Shown in pieces: positions 1-5,947 of a stretch of 8,355 bases of DNA. The DNA lies in NCBI GenBank assembly GCA_964557845.1, contig CAZLBV010000192.1, positions 1 to 8,355 on the forward strand, written 5' to 3'. A model generated the notes under the pieces. It worked only from the letters and a program-made list of their open reading frames with translations. It had not been told where the DNA came from and did no database searches. Position 1 is the first letter of the stretch; each line of letters opens with the position of its first letter. A program made the position numbers and the translations under genes. The stretch is from CAZLBV01 sp964557845. Its GTDB lineage: Bacteria; Acidobacteriota; Aminicenantia; Aminicenantales; Aminicenantaceae.

Positions 1-53
1 TCAAGAGCCGTCGCTTAAAATAATCCAGACATGTTATACAAATCAGGCGATTC

Positions 54-191
54 TTAACGAGGTCCGCTTATTCTTCTGATCCGCGTATTGGTCGCCCTCT
101 TTGGATTTTTTTTCCGTTGATTCTTTGTGTTTTTTATTTGCCGGTTTTTCGATCGGATCCGGTTCTCGCCTTCCCTTTGCTTTTTTGTCAT
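54..191 (-). CDS. Doubtful tiny basic ORF (45 aa)
   Basis: An ATG at 191 opens 45 codons ending in TAA at 54, beginning 6 nt after the stop of the DUF5916 gene on the same strand. The product would be extremely basic (about 18 Lys/Arg of 45) with almost no hydrophobic residues. I do not recognise it. There is no Shine-Dalgarno sequence; the start follows a run of A's, and an A-rich strand yields Lys/Asn/Arg codons by chance. It could be a genuine small nucleic-acid-binding peptide translated by readthrough from the upstream gene, but chance is more likely. Bases 1-53 show nothing I can name. Confidence 0.15.
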   Translation of the reverse strand: MTKKQREGENRIRSKNRQIKNTKNQRKKNPKRATNTRIRRISGPR

Positions 192-197
192 TTTTTT

Positions 198-2342
198 TTA
201 AATACGCCACCAATAAGAGAATTTGACGAACACACTGTAATTTTCTCCCCTGTATTCGCCGAATTCATCCCGCAGGAGATCGTTGTCTACTCCAAAAAAG
301 AAGACTGTTCCCGGACGGTAGACATAGCTCAGTAAGAAGCTTCCATAGACTTCCTTATAGTAATGATTATAATCTAAGATCGCCCGCAGAGAAAGAGTTT
401 TGGATATTTGGTAAGTAGCCATCTGCCGGATAACATTATAATCAAAAACCTGCTCACCACCCCATTTCTTCCAAAAAGTTTGTTTGCTGAAATTGGCGCT
501 CAGTCTCAACCGCTTATTCGGTTTTATGGAAAAATAGATGCCATATTCATTGCTCCACCCCAGATAAGGATCGTCCGGATCATAGTAGATACTCTCTCCT
601 GTTTGAAAATACAGACCAAAAGGCAGCCAGCTTACCAGGGTAAAGTTGCCGTTTAGTGAAAATGTGTTCCTATCGAAGTCTATACTGCTGTAGCGCTCCA
701 TCTGCCGCCTGTATTCCAGGTTGACCATATTGAACTCAGTCATACGGATATGGACATTGAACTCAGCCCACTGATCTTCCAAAACGTCATTGAAAAAGGC
801 AAATCTTTTTCCTCCGTTGACCTCGAAGTTCAGCTGGTTCAGATATTTTTTCTGGGGATAAACACTCAAATAGGCAAAGGCCCCTCCCATCTTATAATCT
901 ACTCGATTGACAAATCCTGATAAGGCCTCAAAATCGGGGTGATGAGATTGATAAAAAAGCCCGGCTCCCAGGTGCTTGGAAAAATATCTAAATTCTCCGT
1001 AGAGGGCAGGTGCCATCTCTGTTTTTCGGTCTTCATATTTTGTCTGGGAGGCTACAGCTTGAAAAGAGAAAAAGAATTTATTTTTGAATCTCAACTGGCC
1101 ATCCACACCTGCCACACGGTTATACAGACCTCCTGTGGTCTTATCTGTTAACGATAATCCGATATAGGAATTTTTTAAAACATCGGCCTTTACACGGACA
1201 ATGTTGAACAGGGCGTTATCTGTTTCTCCACCGCCTTCGGAAATATTCCAAAGATTATTGCTGGGACTGTCATCTAAAGCAGATAGAATACCGTAGGTAA
1301 ATCTCCCGGCTTTTCCAGTGAATTTAGCGCCGGCGAAAGGATCTATTATCCTGCGGGTATAGACCAGGTCGATCTCAGGAAAGGTAAATATTTCCATTCC
1401 TTCCAGAAAAAAAGGCCTCTTTTCCGGATAATAGAGAGCAAATCTCCGGTTGATATCGATCTGAGGGGCATCGGCTTCAATATGGCTGAAATCCGGGTTA
1501 AGGGCCAGATCAATGGTCAGATCAGAACTTATGCCCCACTTAAAATTCACTCCTGGCTGAAAATCGATACTCTCTCCTTTGGTCTTTAACGAAGTGGCCA
1601 CAGGCATTAATTCAAAATTTTTGCCTTTTTCTACTTCTCCCTGAATGAGGAATTCTCCTCCCTGTGAGAGCAGCCCGGGGATCTCTCGGCTGAATGAGGG
1701 CCAGAGGATAACTTCTCCTTTTCTGGGAATACTACGGCCCAACACAACACCCCAGGTTTTATTCTCCTCATCAGGAAACCGCAGGCTTTTAAACGGAATG
1801 GAAATTTCCAGAAAATACCCCTGTTTATTGATCTTTCCCACAGAATGAAAAGCCGTATCCCAACTGTCGTCCATATTGTCGCTGCCGCCTTCTTCCATCC
1901 GGATACAATCTATCTGGATTCCCAGCGGATTTATGAGAAATGAGAAGGCCCGGCGTTTCTCATTAAAGGTATCCAAGAAGATCGCGATCCAGTCATCTTC
2001 TATACACCGGTCGCGGGCTGTGATCGACGCCCAGATCTTATCCGGTTCAGAGTCAAAACAGTCAAAGGCAAAATAGATATTTTTACTGTCATATCCGATA
2101 TACGCCACTGTTTTTTCCGAAGGCTCTCCCATTTCTTTGGGAGCAAACTGATGAAAATCCTCTATTTTGAGAGCTTCCTGTTCCCAAAAGGGATTATCCT
2201 TAATCCCATCGATCTTAGGAGATGTGGATACCCGGGGAATAAAGACCGTCTTTTTTTCCGGCTGTACCGTTCCATACAGGAAACCTGCCGTCATCACAAA
2301 AAAAAGGATGATTGCAGAGGCTAAATTTATCTTTTGATCCAT
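198..2342 (-). CDS. Secreted CBM9-like / DUF5916 outer-membrane protein
   Basis: This is a 714-aa exported protein. Residues 1-24 form a signal peptide: a short basic N-terminus, a hydrophobic core and an AGFLYG-like end. Residues about 36-235 match the carbohydrate-binding family 9-like (DOMON-type) beta-sandwich, including 'PKIDGIKDNPFWEQ' near 42-55. From about 240 to the end lies the DUF5916 region, with its hallmark blocks NPDFSHIEAD (282-291), YPEKRPFFLEG (305-315) and YTRRI (328-332). After that come alternating beta-strand-like segments to the C-terminus, which ends in an aromatic strand (FSYWWRI). Family knowledge suggests an outer-membrane barrel with a periplasmic or surface sugar-binding-like domain; the ligand is unknown. 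The start is supported by AGGAG at 2350-2354, 7 nt before ATG. It is divergent from the amidotransferase-fold gene. I see no convincing own promoter and no clear terminator. Family assignment is firm, function is not. Confidence 0.9.
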   Translation of the reverse strand: MDQKINLASAIILFFVMTAGFLYGTVQPEKKTVFIPRVSTSPKIDGIKDNPFWEQEALKIEDFHQFAPKEMGEPSEKTVAYIGYDSKNIYFAFDCFDSEPDKIWASITARDRCIEDDWIAIFLDTFNEKRRAFSFLINPLGIQIDCIRMEEGGSDNMDDSWDTAFHSVGKINKQGYFLEISIPFKSLRFPDEENKTWGVVLGRSIPRKGEVILWPSFSREIPGLLSQGGEFLIQGEVEKGKNFELMPVATSLKTKGESIDFQPGVNFKWGISSDLTIDLALNPDFSHIEADAPQIDINRRFALYYPEKRPFFLEGMEIFTFPEIDLVYTRRIIDPFAGAKFTGKAGRFTYGILSALDDSPSNNLWNISEGGGETDNALFNIVRVKADVLKNSYIGLSLTDKTTGGLYNRVAGVDGQLRFKNKFFFSFQAVASQTKYEDRKTEMAPALYGEFRYFSKHLGAGLFYQSHHPDFEALSGFVNRVDYKMGGAFAYLSVYPQKKYLNQLNFEVNGGKRFAFFNDVLEDQWAEFNVHIRMTEFNMVNLEYRRQMERYSSIDFDRNTFSLNGNFTLVSWLPFGLYFQTGESIYYDPDDPYLGWSNEYGIYFSIKPNKRLRLSANFSKQTFWKKWGGEQVFDYNVIRQMATYQISKTLSLRAILDYNHYYKEVYGSFLLSYVYRPGTVFFFGVDNDLLRDEFGEYRGENYSVFVKFSYWWRI

Positions 2343-2476
2343 TGAGTTTCTCCTGTTTGGTTTATATTCATTCTATATAGCATATCACTCTGTATAAACG
2401 CATTTAAACCATCTAAGGTTCATTAAAACCAGGAAATAATTGATTTTTCTATCCTATGATTTGGAGACTTTTTGTC

Positions 2477-2505
2477 TTGTCAAACCTTCCCTCAGGCTCT
2501 ATAAT
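2477..2505 (+). promoter_or_regulatory. Sigma70-type promoter of the C26-like hydrolase gene
   Basis: TTGTCA at 2477-2482 is followed by a 17-nt spacer and a perfect TATAAT at 2500-2505. Predicted transcription starts near 2512, about 20 nt before the ATG at 2533. The promoter lies inside the longer open frame that begins at 2440, which argues against an upstream start. Confidence 0.7.
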
Positions 2506-2522
2506 CCCTTTATCCCATCCAT

Positions 2523-2526
2523 GGAG
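2523..2526 (+). promoter_or_regulatory. Ribosome binding site fixing the start at 2533
   Basis: GGAG lies 6 nt before the ATG at 2533. The nearby in-frame ATG at 2521 has no such site and would sit only about 10 nt after the predicted transcription start, so 2533 is preferred. Confidence 0.7.
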
Positions 2527-2532
2527 ACAGAC

Positions 2533-3675
2533 ATGAGAAAATCGTTAATAAAATTCCTTATTTTTAATCTTCTGATCCTCTTAACCTTGACAGCGGTAAG
2601 ATCAACCGATTTAGAGGACAGATATTTTGATATCGCCTCTGTAAATCAAAAATCCAAAGTTCTGGCGGTCTGTTATCCTTCGCTCGGAAGCCTTAGGGCT
2701 CTGGTTTCTCTCCGGGATCATCGTCTGATTGATATTGATGACCTGCTGGTGGTAGGTATTTATTATGAAAAGGAAAGCACCGATTATCAAAGATCAAAGC
2801 AATATGTTGAAAATAACTATATCGACTGGATCAAATTCCATGAGATCAAAGGGGATATTGATCAGGATGAGCTTTTTCAAAATAATCTTTTAACTCCCGA
2901 ATTTGAGAAAATCTTTAACAAGTCGGACGGGGTCATATTTTTTGGAGGTGCGGATATCCCTCCATATATATATGGAGAAAAAACCGCTCTGCTTACATCT
3001 ATATCCACACCCTATAGAAGCCTTTACGAGCTTTCATTTATTTTTCATCTCCTGGGGGGGTCTCAAAATCAGGAATTTATACCGTTTCTGAATGATTCTC
3101 CTGATTATCCGGTACTGGGAATATGCCTGGGGGCTCAAAGTTTAAATGTCGGCACCGGCGGCACACTAATCCAGGATATCTGGAAGGATGTCTATAATCT
3201 GGAATATCTGGAGGACATCATAAATATGGAGGAAACCGTATGGCATACCAATCCTCATGCTCGGCTTAATCCGGAAAATCACTTATTTCCCTATAAAATA
3301 CACCCTATAAAACTCGACCCCAAAGGAAAGTTCGTATTGAAGTTTGGTTTCAAACCTGAGGATACTCCTTGTATTCTCAGTGCTCACCATCAGGCTGCAG
3401 ATAAGATCGGGCTTGGATTTGTTCCTATAGCCTACTCCCTAGATGAAAAAGTGGTGGAGGCTATCGAACACAAGCGCTTTCCCTATGTTCTCGGAGTACA
3501 ATTCCATCCAGAATTTCCGCTTTTATATGACGAAACCTCTTTTTATGTTTTTAGCCCTGAAGACACGGAAAAAACCAACATCTTTACATTGTTAAAAGAA
3601 AATCCTCCCAGTTATGCCTTCCATCAAAAGATCTGGGAGTGGTTTTCCAGCGCAATACAAAATTACCATAAATAA
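2533..3675 (+). CDS. Exported class I glutamine amidotransferase-fold hydrolase (peptidase C26-like)
   Basis: A 380-aa protein with a signal peptide or membrane anchor at residues 1-24 (MRKSLIKF then a Leu/Ile-rich core ending near AVRS). The mature part has the C26 gamma-glutamyl hydrolase / PuuD-type fold: GGADIPP at 138-144 (the family's GGxDxxP loop), the nucleophile elbow GICLGAQSLN with Cys198, GGTLIQDI at 209-216, SAHHQA at 283-288, and VQFHPE at 322-327 supplying His325 and Glu327. The Cys-His-Glu triad is therefore intact. Family members cleave gamma-glutamyl amide bonds (gamma-Glu-GABA, folyl-polyglutamate); the substrate here is unknown. Export is the odd point, because PuuD-type enzymes are cytoplasmic whereas eukaryotic gamma-glutamyl hydrolases are secreted. 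No lipobox Cys is seen. The gene is divergent from the DUF5916 gene and has its own promoter. The 165-bp inverted-repeat element begins 3 nt after the stop codon. Confidence 0.85.
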   Translation: MRKSLIKFLIFNLLILLTLTAVRSTDLEDRYFDIASVNQKSKVLAVCYPSLGSLRALVSLRDHRLIDIDDLLVVGIYYEKESTDYQRSKQYVENNYIDWIKFHEIKGDIDQDELFQNNLLTPEFEKIFNKSDGVIFFGGADIPPYIYGEKTALLTSISTPYRSLYELSFIFHLLGGSQNQEFIPFLNDSPDYPVLGICLGAQSLNVGTGGTLIQDIWKDVYNLEYLEDIINMEETVWHTNPHARLNPENHLFPYKIHPIKLDPKGKFVLKFGFKPEDTPCILSAHHQAADKIGLGFVPIAYSLDEKVVEAIEHKRFPYVLGVQFHPEFPLLYDETSFYVFSPEDTEKTNIFTLLKENPPSYAFHQKIWEWFSSAIQNYHK

Positions 3676-3678
3676 TAT

Positions 3679-3843
3679 AGGGGTCGCCCAGATAATTATA
3701 ATATTTTCATACATTTACATGATTTTTCCACAGAAAGCAATCTCTATTCGTCTTACTTTTTGATTTTCTCACACAAAAGATTAATAACTGTGGAAAACTC
3801 ATATTATACTATTGATAATAAAACAAATACCTGGGCGACCCCT
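3679..3843. repeat. 165-bp nested inverted-repeat element (MITE/REP-like)
   Basis: Perfect 13-bp terminal inverted repeats, AGGGGTCGCCCAG at 3679-3691 and CTGGGCGACCCCT at 3831-3843, enclose AT-rich DNA. Inside, a second perfect 10-bp pair, TTTTCCACAG (3724-3733) and CTGTGGAAAA (3788-3797), is placed almost symmetrically within the outer pair. The sequence between the arms pairs only loosely. Each end also contains a mini-palindrome GGG-TCG-CCC. No target-site duplication is visible at the borders. This architecture fits a non-autonomous mobile element or REP-type palindrome. It sits between two convergent transcription units, so a role as a bidirectional terminator is also possible (a T-rich stretch follows at 3843-3849). 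Confidence 0.6.
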
Positions 3844-3847
3844 TCTT

Positions 3848-3898
3848 TTAACACCCCTCGGAACAATGGGCGGTTCTAGGAAGCATATATCTTGTCAT
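3848..3898 (-). pseudogene. Possible N-terminal remnant of an IS200-like/RAYT transposase
   Basis: An ATG at 3898 with an ideal Shine-Dalgarno (AAAGGAG at 3905-3911, 6 nt before the ATG) opens 16 codons, MTRYMLPRTAHCSEGC, ending with TAA at 3848. A one-base shift after PRTA gives IVPRGV instead, so the composite PRTA-x-IVPRGV resembles the usual start of REP-associated tyrosine transposases (a PRxARIVxPGVPHH pattern recalled from the family). The frame then runs into the inverted-repeat element at 3843 and the rest of the gene is missing. My reading is a frameshifted, truncated transposase start next to its own repeat. The match is too short to be certain, and it could equally be a leader peptide or chance. 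Confidence 0.3.
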
Positions 3899-3931
3899 CT
3901 TCAACTCCTTTAAACATTAGAATATATATAT

Positions 3932-3959
3932 ATTATATATTATTAATAAATATTGTCAA
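3932..3959 (-). promoter_or_regulatory. Consensus promoter facing left, without an intact gene
   Basis: On the minus strand TTGACA (3959-3954), a 16-nt spacer and TATAAT (3937-3932) match the sigma70 consensus exactly. It would start transcription near 3925 and read through the 16-codon ORF and the inverted-repeat element, antisense to the 3' end of the C26-like hydrolase gene. The surrounding TA-repeat sequence makes the -10 element easy to match by chance, but the -35 element and spacing are independently good. Confidence 0.55.
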
Positions 3960-3965
3960 GTTTTT

Positions 3966-4007
3966 TTACTGGTCTTTTCTTGTATTCATTATCACTCCTT
4001 TCTTCAT
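3966..4007 (-). other. Second mini-ORF with a ribosome binding site
   Basis: GGAG (3998-3995) lies 5 nt before an ATG at 3989 that opens MNTRKDQ and stops at 3966; the same frame begins with an ATG at 4007. The initiation region, AAAGGAGT followed closely by ATG and ACAAGA, resembles that of the 16-codon ORF at 3898. They could be duplicated gene starts or chance in A-rich DNA. No function can be inferred. Confidence 0.15.
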
Positions 4008-4025
4008 GGAGAATAGAGTGATAAT
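3988..4025. repeat. 10-bp inverted repeat upstream of the orphan promoter
   Basis: ATTATCACTC (3988-3997) and GAGTGATAAT (4016-4025) are perfect inverted copies separated by 18 nt. Neither side has a T-run typical of a terminator. The pair lies about 30 nt upstream of the -35 box of the minus-strand promoter, so it may be an operator, or another end sequence of the decayed element. Confidence 0.35.
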
Positions 4026-4108
4026 ATCAATAATTTTCGCTCAAATAGATTGCTATCGAAATCTCTCGTAACTTATTTTAAATATTGAAATTATAAGGAA
4101 ACAAAAAT

Positions 4109-4136
4109 CCGACAACAAGACAGCAGCAAAGTCCGG
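4109..4136. terminator. Weak bidirectional terminator candidate between convergent units
   Basis: CCGAC (4109-4113) can pair with GTCCGG (4131-4136) if one base bulges. On the minus strand the stem is followed by ATTTTTGTTT, on the plus strand by a T-rich tract at 4141-4150. It lies about 50 nt past the stop of the minus-strand operon, where a terminator is expected. The stem is short and the loop long. The rest of 4026-4182 is AT-rich and shows no gene. Confidence 0.25.
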
Positions 4137-4182
4137 TCCATTTTATTTTTGGATTTGATCGCCCAGGAATGCCTATAAACTA

Positions 4183-4653
4183 CTATATTGACTTGACCCT
4201 GTTGATGATAGCCGTGGAAGAATATCCGGGTAAATAAGGTATCAAGACTACTCTGCCGCCGGCGCCTTCCACCTCTTCCCGCCCCACCACCTCATCGTGA
4301 GCCCAGTCTCCTCCCTTCACCAGAATATCGGGAAGCAAAGCAGCGATCAGTTCTTTGGGAGTATCCTGGGAAAATGAAAGCAAAAAGTCGATATAGGCAA
4401 CAGCCTCCAACACTTCCACTCTTTCCTCTAAAGGAAAAATCGGCCTATTCAGGCCTTTCAACCGCTGAATGGAAGCATCATCATTGACGGCCACGATCAA
4501 CACATCCCCTAATTTTTTAGCCTGTTTGAATAAATGGATATGCCCCCCATGGAGGAGGTCAAAACATCCATTGGTCAAAACAACTATTTTCCCCTGCTTC
4601 CGGAAAGCATTTCTTAAAGCAACAGCTTCCTTCAGGGTCAGATATTTATCCAT
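4183..4653 (-). CDS. rfaE2: D-glycero-beta-D-manno-heptose 1-phosphate adenylyltransferase (RfaE domain II type)
   Basis: A 156-aa cytoplasmic nucleotidyltransferase that activates heptose 1-phosphate with ATP to ADP-heptose for LPS inner core. It contains TNGCFD (27-32), the HxGH catalytic motif HGGH (35-38), VNDDASIQRLKG (56-67) with RPI (70-72), VKGGDW (112-117) and the C-terminal YSSTAII (144-150), all as in the RfaE domain II subfamily. Length fits the stand-alone form; the kinase domain (HldA/RfaE1) is not fused and is not in this window. The start at 4653 is chosen because it gives the normal N-terminus. It has GGGG at 4662-4665, 8 nt upstream, and lies 16 nt after the ATPase stop. A longer frame upstream would add 64 hydrophobic residues lying over the ATPase gene. 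Related cytidylyltransferases (TagD type) are the alternative, but the KGGDW and SST blocks favour RfaE2. Last gene of the operon. Confidence 0.88.
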   Translation of the reverse strand: MDKYLTLKEAVALRNAFRKQGKIVVLTNGCFDLLHGGHIHLFKQAKKLGDVLIVAVNDDASIQRLKGLNRPIFPLEERVEVLEAVAYIDFLLSFSQDTPKELIAALLPDILVKGGDWAHDEVVGREEVEGAGGRVVLIPYLPGYSSTAIINRVKSI

Positions 4654-4669
4654 CCTCACATCCCCGCTA

Positions 4670-5947
4670 TCAATCACTAGGAGGATTGATCTTGATATTG
4701 GGAGAAAACTTCCAAGAATGCTCCGGTCGATAGATTCCATCATCCCTAAACATAGAAGAAACCATAAAGGAATACAGATTCCGGTGATAATCATAAGGAT
4801 AACCGTCTTTTTTATGGGTAGCGATATCAAGATAGTAGGTGCCATTCACTAAATTCAATTTCTCGATCCGACAGATGACCCGGCCTTCCCCCTCGATACT
4901 GACCGGTTCAAACTTCTCAAGATTAGTATTTGATCCATAACAGCAAATCCCTTGAGAATTGAAGATCCCGATCCCGAACACAAAATCTTTCATTCGGGAA
5001 TAGGAAACAACATCCACCTCAATGATCATTCCCTCATTCGGAGAAAAGACATTCTTTTCCTTGCCATCCAGACTCTTAATCCGCACCTTTTTTATTTCTA
5101 TTTCCCGTTTTCCCCAACGGTTCTCCCTTCGCTCCTCCTCCTCCTCCCAATCACTTTCTTCCTCTACAACTTGTTTGCGCTTCTCAAATTCTTCCTCATG
5201 TTTATCCGTTACATCCTGCAAATAAGCATCTACTACCCGCTTAGATTCTCCCATAGTCTGGATCCTTCCCTCTTTCAGCCACACGACCCGGTCGCAGATC
5301 TTCTCTACAGTAGACAGGTCATGGCTCACAAACAAAATGGTCTTCTGCCGGCGCCGGAAATCATCGATCCTATCCAGACATTTGGGGACAAAGGAGGCGT
5401 CTCCCACAGCCAGGACTTCATCGATGAGCAGTATCTCCGGGTTGACATTTATAGCAATAGAAAATCCCAACCGCATATGCATGCCGGAAGAATAAGTCTT
5501 AACCGGAGCGTCGATAAATTCTTCCAGTTCGGCGAATTTAACGATCTCATCGAATTTAGCATTTATTTCTTTTTTGGAAAGCCCAAGCATGATACCGTTT
5601 ATATATACATTCTCTCTTCCGGATATCTCAGGATGAAAGCCTGCCCCCAGCTCGATCAATGCCGAAACTTTACCATTAACCACAACAGAACCTGAGGTAG
5701 GCTTGGTGATCCCGGTTATCACCTTAAGGAGGGTGCTCTTCCCGCTGCCGTTTTCACCGATAACACCGAATGTCTTTCCTTTTTCCACCTTAAAATTTAC
5801 ACCATCCAGGGCTTTGACCAGCTCATCCGGCCGCAGGGATTTGAAAAAATCTCCTTTGACGATAGCGCTTTTAAAAGTTTTAAACCGGTGGCGGGCAGAA
5901 TATTTCTGATAGATCCGGGTCACATCATTCACTTCAATCGCGTACAC
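4670..5947 (-). CDS. wzt: ABC transporter ATPase for polysaccharide export, with Wzt-like C-terminal domain
   Basis: A 425-aa ATPase of the TagH/Wzt/KpsT group that powers export of an undecaprenyl-linked polysaccharide through the adjacent permease. Walker A is GENGSGKST (64-72), then the LGAGFHPEISGREN block (100-113) typical of this group, the signature YSSGM (152-156), Walker B EILLIDE (171-177) and the H-loop SHD (208-210). Residues about 248-280 are a highly charged, Glu-rich linker. Residues about 281-425 form a beta-rich C-terminal domain like that of Wzt, which in known O-antigen systems recognises the terminal modification of the glycan; the glycan here is unknown. The start is a GTG at 5947, directly after the permease TAA, with AGGAGG 5 nt upstream. 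No glycosyltransferases are present in the window to hint at the polymer. Confidence 0.9.
   Translation of the reverse strand: MYAIEVNDVTRIYQKYSARHRFKTFKSAIVKGDFFKSLRPDELVKALDGVNFKVEKGKTFGVIGENGSGKSTLLKVITGITKPTSGSVVVNGKVSALIELGAGFHPEISGRENVYINGIMLGLSKKEINAKFDEIVKFAELEEFIDAPVKTYSSGMHMRLGFSIAINVNPEILLIDEVLAVGDASFVPKCLDRIDDFRRRQKTILFVSHDLSTVEKICDRVVWLKEGRIQTMGESKRVVDAYLQDVTDKHEEEFEKRKQVVEEESDWEEEEERRENRWGKREIEIKKVRIKSLDGKEKNVFSPNEGMIIEVDVVSYSRMKDFVFGIGIFNSQGICCYGSNTNLEKFEPVSIEGEGRVICRIEKLNLVNGTYYLDIATHKKDGYPYDYHRNLYSFMVSSMFRDDGIYRPEHSWKFSPNIKINPPSD

Noticed and set aside
117..335. 72-codon plus-strand frame at the left edge
   Set aside because: Most of it is antisense to the C-terminal barrel strands of the DUF5916 gene, with no ribosome binding site or recognisable domain.
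2440..2532. 31-codon upstream extension of the C26-like hydrolase
   Set aside because: The near-consensus promoter lies inside it, it lacks a ribosome binding site, and it would hide the signal peptide that starts at 2533.
3724..3797. Two inverted TTTTCCACA sequences resembling DnaA boxes in AT-rich DNA, as at a replication origin
   Set aside because: There are only two, they form the inner arms of the inverted-repeat element, and no dnaA, dnaN or further boxes are nearby.
4654..4845. Hydrophobic 64-residue N-terminal extension of the heptose adenylyltransferase that looks like a membrane anchor
   Set aside because: It lies over the coding end of the ATPase in another frame, the family lacks it, and the start at 4653 gives the normal length and N-terminus.
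4952..5695. 247-codon open frame on the plus strand
   Set aside because: It is antisense to the Walker and Wzt-like regions of a well-conserved ATPase, has no recognisable domain and a composition typical of a shadow frame.
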